Positions 1-10,545 of a DNA stretch of 64,000 nucleotides are shown here, in pieces. This stretch comes from Dryocosmus kuriphilus (taxonomy: Eukaryota > Arthropoda > Insecta > Hymenoptera > Cynipidae), in NCBI GenBank assembly GCA_038277395.1, contig CM076191.1:173460552-173524551 (forward strand), read 5' to 3'. Position 1 is the stretch's first letter. Every line of letters begins with the position of its first letter. Below the pieces are notes generated by a model. The model did no database searches. It was not told the DNA's origin and worked only from the letters and a program-made list of their open reading frames with translations. The position numbers and the translations under genes were made by a program.

Positions 1-170
1 CTCGTACGATTCATAGCTCCATTACCGTAAACAGTTTTCACCTCATTATAAATCTCAACTTCGTTTTGAAGGGCAGGGGTCAGACTACGCGGCAGTGTTG
101 CCAACATGTCGAAAAAGTATTCCCTACAGCTGTGAGAGTACCAGTACCCTTACTTTCTGGACGTGCTTCG
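1..170 (-). mobile_element. mariner-X terminal fragment (5' end, inverted)
   Basis: This stretch is the reverse complement of the first ~290 bp of the mariner at 30939-33216, with an internal deletion. It covers the end of the terminal inverted repeat (the TIR word actttctggacgtg) and the start of the transposase reading frame. It ends in ...cttcg followed by TA at 171-172, as expected for a Tc1/mariner insertion. The rest of the element lies outside the window. It sits inside what was the intron of a secreted-protein gene copy. Confidence 0.75.
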
Positions 171-171
171 T

Positions 172-523
172 ATAAATCCTTCTTGTAATAGTATACAAAG
201 ATCATTTCCCAAATTTTCACTGACTATGGTCAGACTTGCAAAAAACAGTGGCTGAGTTAATTGATTTGACTTAATGTTTTGCGGGGAGGGGGGGGGGGAT
301 CGTAAGAGCACCCCCTGGCGCTCAGTCAATAAGCCCATTGTACCACATCCGTGTTCCTCTTAAGGTAGTGCACCGAAGCCGTGCACCTTTATCGAGTTTT
401 GATCTCAGTGCTTTTTCATTGTTTTCAACTTTCCGGAAATATAGTATAAATCTCGGGTACCAGGCGTACTCCATGGCACCGCATCGAAGACGGGCCTCTT
501 TGCAATCAAAGTGAGCCTCTGAT
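172..523 (+). pseudogene. Intron relic of the two-exon secreted-protein family
   Basis: Words here (tgtacaaag-gcatttccc, and gacttgcaaaaaacagtgg at about 233-251) match the intron of the intact gene 3 at about 41725-41790. In the duplicate at 47335 the same sequence lies just downstream of a recognisable exon-1 relic. Exon 1 of this copy would lie left of the mariner at 1-170 and is not in the window. No exon 2 is found downstream. Nothing here can encode protein. Confidence 0.6.
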
Positions 524-880
524 ACGAGGCATGTTCAGAAAGTAAGTATGCTTGGATCTCCGATGCTCAAAGGGGATTAATTTTGACGATGTTGTCAACG
601 CTGCGTTCTAGGGAAAAATCTGGAGAGTAGAATGCAAGGCGCTCACGGTAGTAGCTTCAAGGCTCTCGTTTCAGTGCTGTTTCGGAATGATTCTCCTTAT
701 TGATTTTTTTCTTCAGGGGTAAACAATTAACACTCAACATTACCGTAAAACCTTAAGAAACTTCGTAGAGCCTTTCAGAAGAAAAGAAGAGGACTGTCAA
801 CGCAAAGAGAGAGTCTGTTTCATGACAACGACCGCTGCCACAAGTTCCACGTCACAACGCACCTATGCGAGTCACCCGGA
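523..880 (+). mobile_element. mariner-X deletion derivative
   Basis: It begins at a TA followed by cgaggcatgttcagaaagta, a variant of the mariner-X TIR (cgaggcacgtccagaaagta). Around 825-870 the reading frame gives F-H-D-N-D-R-x-H, the degenerate second catalytic-D motif of mariner transposases (usually HDNARPH). Most of the transposase and the 3' TIR are missing. The duplicate at 47697-48040 keeps a better version of the motif followed by TTHLWESFGW. It cannot be active. Confidence 0.65.
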
Positions 881-1000
881 TGGGTAAAGTACCGGTAAAA
901 GTACATAGAAAAATTTTCATTGGTACTGGCACAGGAATCGAATCCCAGACCCCTGGAAGCCTCCAGCACTGTCGGTTAAGCCACCGAGTGAGGGAATAAA
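880..1000 (-). repeat. tRNA-derived SINE (minus strand)
   Basis: Read on the minus strand, the segment has an A-box-like word (ggtggcttaaccgacagtgc) and a B-box-like word (gggattcgattcctg) about 30 bases apart, as in the tRNA-like head of a SINE. The tail gtaccaatgraaatttttctatgtact is shared with copies at 46945-47090 and 48035-48160. It has no complete tRNA cloverleaf, so it is not called a tRNA gene. Confidence 0.6.
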
Positions 1001-2029
1001 TAATTAACTATAATTTATATACACTCGTTTACAAAATGTCTTACGTAAAAGTATCCTTGCTCTTTAGAACAATTTTATATCGCACCATGTTCTTCTTACT
1101 CGGAGAAGTTCGTCTAGGTATGATGTGGCTTTAGTGAAAAAACATTCGAAGTTTGTTAAATTTAATTGTTCTATTTTATGTGACGCGTTGCGAATTTACT
1201 TGAGGCATGGTGTTTGTTCTTTGGTTATAGAATGGTCTTCATGGAAGCTTATCCAGTTTTGATAATTTTTATGTGGATGTTTCTACGCTCTCAAAGATGT
1301 ATCTAGAAGTATGGAAATCACATCGATATGAAGATGCATAACGAATGCAGAACTAATTTACACTTTGGCAAAAGTGGTTTTTATTAATTGCATGGGTTGC
1401 TGATATAAGTCAACGTATGTGTTTCCTTTGCAAGTCAAAAATTTGTCAACATAAATGTTATTGTCCAAATGTCCGCTCCTTGAGCGGTAATTAGGAATTT
1501 TAATTATAGGGGAGCGGATCCTAATGTGGCGCACCTAAAACATTTTTGAATTTTAAGAATAATATAAGCGATTTTGTAGCAGTAAACTATGAACCATGTA
1601 GTTTTATAGCTTAGACTTGCTTTATATATAGCAGAAGTGACATGGGGTTAATTAAAAACATTAATTTTAGGCTTTGGTAAAAAATTCACCTGCGTCTAGT
1701 TATCTGCCTTATTTCTTAATGTCGCGCCGCGGCCGTGTTTATTTGTCGTGTATTCTCAAAGAAAAAGTGACTTGTTACTATTAGAAAAAAATTTTTTTAG
1801 TAAAATTAGGCTTTGAAAAAATGTTCTAAAAGTTTTAATTAATATTGTGTTTTATAAGCTTTTCATAATACTTCTTTCAAACAGGCTACGTACTTATTTA
1901 ACCTGAAAAACATCGAAAAAAGATGATGAAGTGATTAAGAATTTATAATAGTATTATAGTACCAAAAAATATATTCCTTTAAGAATGTTTTTATTTTGGG
2001 AAAAAATAATCTATTATTTAGGCGTGTAT

Positions 2030-3098
2030 TTCTATAAATATACGTATGCCAAACATCGTGTATCACATTAGGTGCCCGTTCACAGTGCGTGACTAGACAC
2101 ATATTTTATGTCATATTTATTTAATAATTTTCTCATGGATAAACTATTAAAGTATCCACAGGAATTCAGATTACGGATCAGAAAAAAATGTTAAGTATAC
2201 TGCAAAATATTTTATTTTCAATTGCTTTTTCTCACTATAATGATAATTGCAAAATGTCAAAAAATAACTTGACTAAACTTTTTAGAATAAATATTAAACA
2301 ATGATGCGGGGAAACTTGCGGGTGGGGACACATACCGCTAATGTGACGATTGGGTGCGGAAGACTTGACGCAGTTTTGCCTCTTTGGAGGAAGACTTAAA
2401 AAAAAAACCTTTCTTGTAGGAGAGATGCCGCAGAAGCACTTGCGGCTAGGGAGATAAGCCGCGGATACACAGTAGGGCAAAAAAACGTTTGTGGACAAAT
2501 TGATTTTTACAAGGCAATACTTATCCGTTTTGCAATTTTTTTTCAAATGAAAGACTATGAGATTTTACATTCATATCACGGAACACATTTTTTTTTAATT
2601 CCATTTTTTATTTAATAAAAAAATTCATGCGACGCCAGCAACGACAGCTCCATGAGCACTGAGCACTATCAGGCAACGTATTCACCGTGCGGCTTCCTTT
2701 TAGAATAATTTTTTAATGCAATTATTTGCGTATAAAAAATTCAATAGATTTTTAAACGTCTGCGTTTCTACTAGAAAATTTTTTTTGATAGTTGCTTTAC
2801 TAATGTTACGTATATTGGAATGTATTCAAATATTTCTTAAAATACGGTACTCTTCGAAAGTAAAAAAATTTTTTTCATTTTTCTTATTAAATAAGAAAAG
2901 ATATAATTTTTTTTCAAAAATCCATTCTTTGATATGAATGGGTAATATTATGATCTTTTATTTAAAAAAACTTGCAAATCGGTTAAGAATTGTCTTCTAA
3001 AAGTCAATTTGGCCAAAGACATTTTTTTTTGCTCCACTGTGAGATGTGACAATTAGCTCTGGGAGGCTTGCCGCTGATATGACTTGATATGGACCCAT
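2030..3098. repeat. Foldback repeat FB-A with inverted arms
   Basis: The stretch about 2480-2610 (gggcaaaaaaacgtttgtgg ... atttaataaaa) is an imperfect inverted repeat of about 2870-3050. A unique spacer with gccagcaacgacagctcc lies between the arms. Related copies are at 29705-30400 and 23630-23935. Short minus-strand ORFs across 2235-2546 and 29912-30157 are by-products of the repeat and not genes. Confidence 0.65.
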
Positions 3099-3101
3099 AT
3101 A

Positions 3102-4427
3102 CGAGGTCTATCCGAAAAGTATCCTGAATACCTTCATACCTCCACGCTGGTGTTATTCTTCGTCATCCGGCGAGTGAAATCCTTCAAAGTAGTCCCCATT
3201 TGATTGAACGACGCGCTCCAGCGGTGTTTCTACTTCCTGAAGCAGTCCTGGAAGTCAGTTTTCGAAATAGCTTTTAATGCACTCGTAGCATTTGCTTGAA
3301 TCGTCTCTATGTGGTCAAACCGGTGTCCTTTGAGTGGAGTTTTCAATTTTTGAAATAGCCAAAATTCACAAGGAGCTATGTCGGTACTGTACGGAGGCTG
3401 CCGAAGCTGTATGACTTTGAGCTTTATCAAATATTGCTGTACAAGGTTCGATGAATGCGCTGGCGCATTATCGTGGTAAAGAAGCCAGTTACCGCTTGAC
3501 CAAAAGAGGCCGTTTTCTTTTAATTGCGTCACGCAATCTTTTCAGAACTTTACGATAAAATTCTTCATTGATTGTCTGATTTGTAGGAGCGTATTCGTGG
3601 TGCACAACACCTTCATAATCGAGAAAAATAATCAACCTTAATTTGACATTGCTCCGACTTTGACGTGCTTTTTTCGGTCGTGGCTTGGATGGAAGCTTCA
3701 CACTGTGAAGATTGTTGTTTTGTTTCGGGATCATACCCATAAACCCACGATTCATCAGCAGTAATAATCTTTTTGAGTACATTTGCATCATCAGAAACCA
3801 TTTCCAAGTTATCCGGAGCGACTTCAAAGCGAAGCTTTTTCTGCTCTTCTGTGAGCAATTTTGGAACGAATTTTGCACGCTCACGAGTCATTCCCAGTTT
3901 CTCGGTTAAAATCGCAAACATTAGTTTTCGGAATTCTAACATATCATATTCTGGTTCGTGCACAGACAACCGGCGATCTTCTTTAATCACAAGTCGCACA
4001 CGCTCCGATATTTTCCGGTGTTGGTGTGCTCGAAGGACGCTCGCCTCGCGAATCACTGTCAACAGATTGGCGGTCATCTTTAAACCGATTGTACCACTCA
4101 TATATCTAAATTTTACGCATAGTCATCTCTAAAGGCCTTTTGGATCATTTCAACCGTTTCCTCACAAGTCTTTTCAAGTTTAAAGCAAAACTTGATGCAA
4201 ATTCGCTTTTCAACTCTTTCGGTTATTTTGTGCAACAGACAAATCCGCCGAATGCCAAAAAGACTCCATACACAAATGAACGCTGTGTGCGCACTAAGGC
4301 GTCTCGACAAAAACTGCGGAATCGAGGGAGTTCCTGAAGAGTTGCTGTTTACAATGGTACCCGGTAGAGAAGAAAGTTCTGTCGCGGAGATTCAAAGGTA
4401 TTCCGGATACTTTTCGAACAGATCTCG
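3102..4427 (-). mobile_element. mariner transposon M1, complete ends
   Basis: The element is flanked by TA on both sides (3100-3101 and 4428-4429). It carries imperfect TIRs: cgaggtctatccgaaaagta on the left and the reverse of ttccggatacttttcgaaca...ctcg on the right. The length of 1326 bp is normal for mariner. It is inserted in the upstream flank of secreted gene 1, where the flanking sequence (acttgatatggaccca / ggtaaataaaaggcg) matches the uninterrupted flank of gene 2 at 23930-24000. Confidence 0.9.
3235..4310 (-). pseudogene. mariner transposase (M1), inactivated
   Basis: DDE/D-type transposase that would cut and paste the element at TA sites. On the minus strand, successive frames give the N-terminal helix-turn-helix region (KRICIKFCFKLEKT near 4200), a middle piece with AKFVPKLLTEEQKK, the first catalytic motif ADESWVYGYDPETKQQSS (family consensus GDESW), then YHDNAPAH. 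The third motif reads IAPCEFWLF, so the third catalytic Asp is Glu. The frame is broken at least twice (about 4100, and in the 3884-3613 overlap) and the HTH region carries a deletion. Normal length is about 345 aa. It is not functional. Confidence 0.85.
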
Positions 4428-4545
4428 TATATCAAGATGTAGCATTTAGCTTGCCTATCGGTTGGTAAATAAAAGGCGTCTTTTAAATCTGTGCTAAGTA
4501 TACACATGCCGTATGTCTGGTCTATTTCTACACCTTAAATGGGTC

Positions 4546-4551
4546 TATAAA
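4546..4551 (+). promoter_or_regulatory. TATA box of secreted gene 1
   Basis: TATAAA about 60 bases before the ATG at 4608. The downstream context (ctgagacgtcttgtac) is conserved in gene 2 (ctgaaacatcttgtac) and gene 3 (ctacaacatcttgtaa), so the core promoter and probable start site are shared across the family. Confidence 0.7.
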
Positions 4552-4607
4552 CTGAGACGTCTTGTACATAAAATACTTATATACACTCTTACTCTATTTA
4601 AAAGAAA

Positions 4608-5479
4608 ATGAGAATCCTTCTCGGCGCTCTGTGCTTCATCATCGTGGTTTTGGTTAATTCTACAAGTAAGTATAACAATATCATATATATGATTTTAATT
4701 ATAATATGCTTATTTCCCATTCGAAGTTGTTTCACTTCTAAATCCTGTTTCTCATAATGTAAGAAAATTACGCATATCTTTCTAAAAAAATTATAAACTA
4801 TAGGTAAGATATTTATTCTTTTCAAACGATTAAAAAGAAATGGATAAATTAATTCCAAAAAAAAATTTGAACATAAATAAACATGTTTTATTCACTAAAA
4901 TTATTTAATGATTATTTAAATAATTGTTCAACGCAGTATTTAAAACGTTATAAGGAACTAATTTTTTAATTTCTATAATTATAATCAGTTAGATAAATCC
5001 TTTTGGATATACCCAGCAATATTGCATGCGTTTTCCTGTTTATTTCTTCTAAATCTTCTTTTATGTATTAAAATTCATTTTTTCTGCCTTTTCTTACAGA
5101 TCCAAACGAACTTGTAAACGACTGGTTCGATACACTTACAGCAGGTCGACCTGTTGGTCATCATGATGTTCATTCTTACCTAGATCGAGTTTTGGACTGT
5201 GAGTTAACAAACGACTACTGTGGTATTCCGGATGCAGTGATAATATGTGGTTTCCTAGTTGGTAGAGTGGAAAATAAAATACTTGTGCCAGTATATAATA
5301 GTGACATAGATTGTGTTATAGAACGGGTATCGGACGGGGCTGATTGTTTACTGTCCGACGCTGATGCTGCTCTCTTACCGTTTCACTGCCATTATAAGGA
5401 TCTTATTAATTACATAAAAAGTAATTTGTATCGCTTCACTGAACGCATTAAGCTAAAAAGACGCGAAAGAAAGTTATAA
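4608..5479 (+). CDS. Secreted-protein family, gene 1 (two exons, 145 aa)
   Basis: Uncharacterised small secreted protein. Exon 1 is 4608-4665, the intron is 4666-5099 (GTAAGT...TTACAG, phase 1), and exon 2 is 5100-5479. The product is 145 aa: residues 1-19 form a signal peptide (MR plus a hydrophobic core ending VNST), leaving about 126 mature residues. Six mature cysteines (53, 60, 69, 91, 102, 116) suggest up to three disulfides. Sparse motifs shared with gene 3 are W28-x3-L-x2-G35-x-P37, GFLV (70-73), DGA-x2-LL-x2-AD (98-108) and FH (114-115). The C-terminus is basic (KLKRRERKL). I chose the ATG because it follows the conserved tttaaaagaaa leader and opens the signal peptide. The frame is intact among TE debris. 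Family function is unknown; an effector or venom-type role is speculation. Confidence 0.85.
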
Positions 5480-5615
5480 TGTCCTGAAAAATACTTTTTT
5501 AAAAATGAAATTTCGTTTGATATTGCATTTCTTCGAAATATTTTACTTCTCGTGCATGTGAGAAATTGTTCTTATAATAATACAAAATTTATAATTTCCT
5601 GCAAAACAAAGAAAT
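5480..5615 (+). other. 3' flank of gene 1, shared with the 5' flank of gene 3
   Basis: About 130 bp resembling 41120-41270 upstream of gene 3: both contain cattt/attctttcgaaatatttta and attgttcttataataat. The simplest reading is that one tandem gene's 3' end became the next gene's upstream flank. A variant poly(A) signal (aataat) is present near 5575. The gypsy LTR begins directly after this stretch. Confidence 0.6.
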
Positions 5616-5785
5616 TGTGAGAAGTAACCTTCTAAGAAGAGGAGTCGATTCCCTGGTATAAAGGCAGGGTCGTTCTATGGGACTACCTGGTAGCTTTGCT
5701 CTATGGGATTACCTGGAAAGGAGGGGCAGGGGAAGTCAGTTCGCCCCAAACCACTGACCTGATTAGTTTTTCCTCCGATCTTCGT
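5616..5785 (+). repeat. 5' LTR of the gypsy remnant
   Basis: Matches 8771-8918 plus 10524-10545 closely: shared ggagtcgattccctggtata, ctatgggattacctggaaag and cagttcgcccca. It begins TGTGAGAAG. A short hairpin, agaag-taac-cttct, lies at its start. Confidence 0.75.
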
Positions 5786-7737
5786 GAAGACACAGATGTG
5801 ACAAAAGTGTACAGTGATAAGTGTAGTGAGACCTTGCTGTAACAGTGAGGTGACTGGTACTATGGCACTACAAAATTCTTCTCACCGAAGCCGAGCAGAA
5901 CGACGATCATAAAGCCAAGGTCGTCGTCGCCGCGAGTACAGACAGGAAAAAGGACAAGCTGTCAGCCTACGTGAAGCAGTGTCATGCAACCAAGGAAGGA
6001 TAGATCACACAATCAACTATCGAAGAGATGATTGTCCGATGGGGCTTGTTAATGGAATAGATGATGCTGTTCGAATCTGGGTGAACGCGAATAGTGCATC
6101 GAAGTCTATGGAACAAAGGGATATGGTGGAGGCTAAGTATCAAAAGTTCAAGTGTGGTATCTTTGATCTTAAGGCTGTCAGATAATACTTGTGAGCGTGA
6201 GTTTGTTTTGCAGGTGTAAATCAATTTGGGGAACAACTGCGGTGACCTAAAATATTAGAATTATCCGTGTTGATTTGCAATAAAAGTAAGGGAAATCTGT
6301 TATCATAAACGTGATGGGATTTGCAAAGCATGTTTGTATATACTAAATTAGGAAGAAAATGAAAGTTCCTTATAATGTGGTTTGTGTTAGATTCAAAATC
6401 GAAAAATTAATGACCGTATAAAGTCTGATCGTACACAAATAAAGATTTATGTATGACATATCGTTAAAAAGTAATCGTTTAGAAATTGATATATTTTATG
6501 ATGACAACTCAGAGAAAGTAATTAATAGTAGTTGATTGTTGACAAATTAAGTTTCTCAAAAAGAGTCAGAAGCAATATGGACAGGTAGACATGGGGAGTG
6601 AATCTATGATGGGTATCAAAGCAAATGAATATTTGTTTCCCGATATCAGTTAATAGGACGGTGGAAAAGGAAATAAGAAAATGAGTTTGAAGCTTTCTTC
6701 TGCACTAAAATTTTGAAACGAGATTTACTTTGCTTGAAGCATTCTAATATAAAACATTTTAGTTTGAGTTTTTTATTTTCATCTAACTAGAGTAAGTTAT
6801 CTATCGAGCGTATTATGTTCTAAGTATACAGTAATTACTTCACTGATAGAAATGAATAGCTGGTACAAACATATTCATGATTAAATTAACCATATTTTAT
6901 TGCTGGTATAGTTACAGCCATACAGGATGTGTGTTTTGGCAATCCAATTTTCTTGTGTGCTCATGTAGACCAATGTGGACCCATTTTATTTTTGCAAGCA
7001 TTTTGAAGTTTTATTAGTCGACGCGTAAACGGATATTGATAAAGGACAAATTTTAGAGATAGCTCTCTCACTCAAATATTAATAGAATTACATGTTCCAT
7101 ATAGCAGTAGTACATCTAATTATGGAGCTTTGTATCACAAATATAAATCAGCTGCATATAACATATTTCAGTTAGTTCATTTCGCGTTCTTTATGTTTAA
7201 AGGACACATATTGTGTTTGTAATAATTTATGTCATGTCAGTGGGGAAAGAAACCCTATGGATGACACGCAGAAGGGAAGATTATGCGAAATTTGTTGTTT
7301 GTGCATTGTTTCCTCCTTCTTCGTATACACTTTCAGTCGAGAGGGGGTTTGATTCTCAGAGAGACGTCGTAGTCTTGGGATCCGGGGCACACAGTTGTGC
7401 TAGTTCTCCAAAGGAAAGCACATTAAAAATATGGCGAATCACACATTTATTTTGCTTACTAAACCCAACTCTTTGGCGATTCCATTGTTTTAGGAGGATG
7501 AAATCGAAATTTAAGTAATGAACTGGATGCTGGACAATCAAAATTGTTTTGACAGGATCGGGGATTTCAGCGTCTGTTCAACTCGCACAGGAAAAAGTAT
7601 ATGTAATTTCTTCTTGGGTAATATTAAGCGGGTGAAGTTGGATAAAAACAAAAGAAGATGAAATGTAGTTGAAATTGAAAAAAATGTTATAAAGGGATTT
7701 TACTAACGTGAGGGTAACTGTTATGTATATATAAACC
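5786..7737 (+). other. Decayed retroelement interior, no confident gene
   Basis: Between about 5980 and 6185 one frame reads an acidic/basic mixture (VNANSASKSMEQRDMVEAKYQKF region) that could be a gag remnant, but stops interrupt it and I cannot assign it. From 6190 to 7737 the sequence is AT-rich, with only short ORFs that show no recognisable motif. The 101-codon ORF at 7213-7518 has no supporting feature. Confidence 0.4.
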
Positions 7738-8125
7738 CAGAGGTGTAGCGGATGCTGAACTGGCTGCAGAAATTCAGGCAAGTCTTGATCTTCTGGAGCT
7801 GCAGGAACTAAGGAATGAAGCGAAACGATCAACAGACATACAGCAAGTAAGGCAGAAGAAAAAGTTTGATGCTGGTCGATTTAAACCACCGTAGTACAAG
7901 GCCGGCGACGTGATCACAGAGGCAGCTAAGAAAATGGCTACAGGTGAAAGCAGAAAATTGACGGCAAAGGCGAAGGGACCATTCAAAGTAACTCTAATAC
8001 TACCCAAGGACCGGTACCGGTACGAGGTTCAAAATATTCGAGATTTGGAAAAGTCGACGAACCAGCGCAGTACTGTTGCGGTAGACAGTATGCAGAGATG
8101 GGTCAGATTCGATGCTACACAGTGA
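7738..8125 (+). pseudogene. Ty3/gypsy Pol C-terminus (post-integrase region)
   Basis: The frame reads a helical stretch, then KKKFDAGRFKPP-stop-YKAGDV, then TGESRKL, KAKGPFKVT and LPKDRY. This order is typical of the region after the integrase core in gypsy Pol proteins, where the KGPF.V and NDRY-like motifs form the small C-terminal fold. It ends VAVDSMQRWV before a stop. One in-frame TAG at about 7892 (a PPR/K position) kills the frame. Everything upstream (protease, RT, RNase H, integrase core) is missing. Confidence 0.75.
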
Positions 8126-8770
8126 GCTGGTGAGTGAATGCAAAGAATCAACCCAGATGTCTTGAGAGCTGCATTCCACATGATGAAAAAATTAGCCAGA
8201 GTCGACGATCCTGAGGTGTAATTCTTGGTCTGGATTGTAACCGAACGGACGTTGGCAAGGCTTGGTATAGGCCAAGTCTAACATTCCTAGGTTAGGGAGT
8301 TTTCAACATTATACTGGGTGGAGTATCAGGTGGAGATCAGGACAAGACCAGGCCGAGTTTGTATTGCTCAGGTATGTTTTCTGGTCAGAATCATACGGAT
8401 ACTGAGAATCCAGGCGAAGGTTGGGACCAGGGCAGTCGGAGTCAGGGTAGTCTTGGACTGAGTTGTCACTAGTCATTCATCTCATTTGGCTAGGGCCCCT
8501 GGCGAGGCTGATGACCAGGTTGATTTAATTTTCCCTATTACCCTATCCTAATATTAACTCGTTAGGAATGGTTTCTGGAATACGGCTGGTACTCTATCGG
8601 AACTGATCGCTCAGATTGGAGGCATCTGTTGGGTTACAGGAGGTACATACCATCCACCTCGCTCATCTTAATTTTGAGTAACAAGAATTTATCTTCGTTT
8701 TTTATAGGCAAGGAACCATTCATAAATATTTTGAAGTCGAGGACGACTAGATTTTGGTTGTCAGGATGGC
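8126..8770 (+). other. 3' untranslated interior of the gypsy remnant
   Basis: Runs between the pol fragment and the 3' LTR. GT-rich, with several cagg words (gaccaggccg, atcaggacaag); no ORF of interest and no clear polypurine tract immediately before the LTR at 8771. Confidence 0.45.
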
Positions 8771-8918
8771 TGTGAGAAGTAAACTTCTAAGAAGAGGAGT
8801 CGATTCCCTGGTATAAAGGCAGAGTCGTTCTATGGGACTACCTAGCAGTTTGGATCTATGGGATTACCTGGAAAGGAGAGGCAGGGGAAGTCAGTTCGCC
8901 CCAAGCCACTGACCTGAT
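8771..8918 (+). repeat. 3' LTR of the gypsy remnant, first part
   Basis: Direct repeat of 5616-5770. It is interrupted after GACCTGAT (8911-8918) by the element at 8919-10515 and resumes at 10524 with tagttgttcctctgatc, matching tagtttttcctccgatc of the 5' LTR. Confidence 0.75.
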
Positions 8919-10252
8919 CAGTGATCCCATATTTGAAACGAGATGCCCTCGCACACAAAGAAAGCTCTATGCCCGTATGAAAAGAGTGGTGGTAACTTCT
9001 CCTCTTCTGAATATGAAAACACGAAGGCGCACGATTGCCAGTCGGGAACCTTCGGCGGTTTCTATTTATATCTCGCCGAGAAAGAAAATAAGAAATTGAA
9101 GGAATATGAGATTAGAGGTTTTGCCTTTCGCGCGATTTTAATTTCTTGTATGAGTGGATTTTGAGGTTACGTTTTTCAGGTGTTTATAATAGTGATAATT
9201 TACACTAATATGTACATACATACATATATATGTATATATATGGGACGTTTTACGTCACTTTTGCCCCCCCTCTGCCCAAAAATTGAGAGGACGTACATAC
9301 ACTTACGACCACTCAAAATTTTGTTGAAATATAGGCTTTCGAATGCAAAGTGGCATATGCCATGATTTCAAGATGGCGAACCAATATGGCGGCCATAACG
9401 ATAGAAAGTGCTTTAGGCATGTGTGTAAAAATTCAGAATAGCGATAAACAATTCTGAAAAAAATCATGCAGTAGCTTTTCTGGCTACTGGTTCGAATTCC
9501 AAGATCAAACTTTCAAAATTCAAGATGGCGGATCCAATATGGTGGACGAACTCAGCGCGGGCACACGACTCTAATATAGAATCTTAAATGGGCTCAAATG
9601 ACCCCAAAAGATAAATAACGTTACAGGTTAAGGTTTTTTTGTGCTTTCGGAGTAGCCTGTCAATTTATCTAAGCCCTACCTGACTTTTTTAGAGCATCCA
9701 GAACAATTTTATCTTTATTCATTGAGATTCACGCGAACCGAAGCTTCGTCCCGCCAAGACTAAGTGCCATGCCTTCGACAGGATTTCACCTCAGTTGCCT
9801 ATGCCAAAGTTCACAAGTCTTCAGACTTTCTAGTCTGGCAGCGAACGTACAAAATTTAAGCTACTTATATTGAGCGTTTTGAGGTCACCATTCGAATCTA
9901 GATTTCCATCCTGGTGTCCAATTACACCTTAGGACTTCCAGATTCGAATGTGAACAGCGGGGTAAAAATTGAGTCAATATATCTCTGATACTCAGACTTC
10001 AAAGGAATTCAGGACGCACGAGCCCCAGATAGTGAACCTGGTAGAGGGTGCGTCTAGTATTCACAGAGGTCTTTTTTCAGCATTGGCACAAAATTGTGCT
10101 TCATCCTCATCCAATCTTTGCGCGCTACTAGGGTCAACCGAATTCAGATCGCACGAGCCCCAGGTAATTAAACCCGGTAGAAAGTGCGATTAGGATTCTT
10201 ATTTCCTTTTTGCGAAGTTGGATCTGGATGATTTTTAATATATATACATATG

Positions 10253-10306
<54 letters not shown>

Positions 10307-10515
10307 TGTAAATTATCGCTATTATAAACACCTGAAAAACGTAACCTCATAGTCCACTCATACAAGAAATTAAAATCGCGCGAAAGGCTAAACTGGCAAT
10401 CGTGCGCCTTCGTGTTTTCATATTCAGAAGAGGAGAAGTTACCACCACTCTTTTCACACGGGCATAGAGCTCTCTTTGTGTGCGAGGGCATCTCGTTTCA
10501 AATATGGGATCACTG
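8919..10515. mobile_element. hAT-like nonautonomous element with long TIRs
   Basis: The 1597-bp element is bounded by the perfect 8-bp direct repeat GACCTGAT (8911-8918 and 10516-10523), the target duplication size of hAT transposons. Its termini are CAGTGATCCC...GGGATCACTG. The TIRs are unusually long: about 230 bp on the right (10295-10515) and about 310 bp on the left, which has an extra ~86 bp around 9043-9128. The interior (9240-10250) has caagatggcg words and no transposase. An (AT)n tract at 10255-10303 abuts the right TIR. The short ORFs at both ends are mirror images of the TIR. Confidence 0.85.
10255..10303. repeat. (TA)n microsatellite
   Basis: Almost uninterrupted TA dinucleotides lying just inside the right TIR of the hAT-like element. 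The left TIR ends in the related but shorter tacatacatacatatatatg. Confidence 0.9.
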
Positions 10516-10545
10516 GACCTGATTAGTTGTTCCTCTGATCGTCGT

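Larger units (their letters stand above)
172..2400. repeat. 2.2-kb segmental duplicate, copy 1
   Basis: Nearly the whole stretch is repeated in the same order and orientation at 47335-49570, with scattered substitutions and small indels. Both copies contain the same intron relic, mariner-X fragment, tRNA-derived SINE and start of the foldback repeat. A shared insertion order means the block was duplicated after those elements had inserted. Apart from these pieces I see no gene in 1000-2030; it is AT-rich with short runs of A and T. Confidence 0.85.
5616..10545 (+). mobile_element. Degenerate Ty3/gypsy-type LTR retroelement
   Basis: Two direct repeats of about 170 bp begin TGTGAGAAGTAA. The 5' copy is at 5616-5785; the 3' copy starts at 8771 and is split by an insertion at 8919-10515, resuming at 10524. 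A Ty3/gypsy pol fragment lies between them at 7738-8125. The internal region is only ~3 kb, so most of gag-pol is deleted or unrecognisable. No clean target-site duplication is seen at the outer ends, so the outer limits are approximate. It sits 136 bp downstream of the gene 1 stop codon. Confidence 0.7.

Noticed and set aside
3773..4132. Plus-strand ORFs of 119 and 85 codons (3773-4132, 4192-4449)
   Set aside because: Antisense of the mariner M1 transposase.
10134..10331. Poly-IY ORFs over TA repeats (also 36011-36199 and 43284-43475)
   Set aside because: Translations of (TA)n microsatellites.
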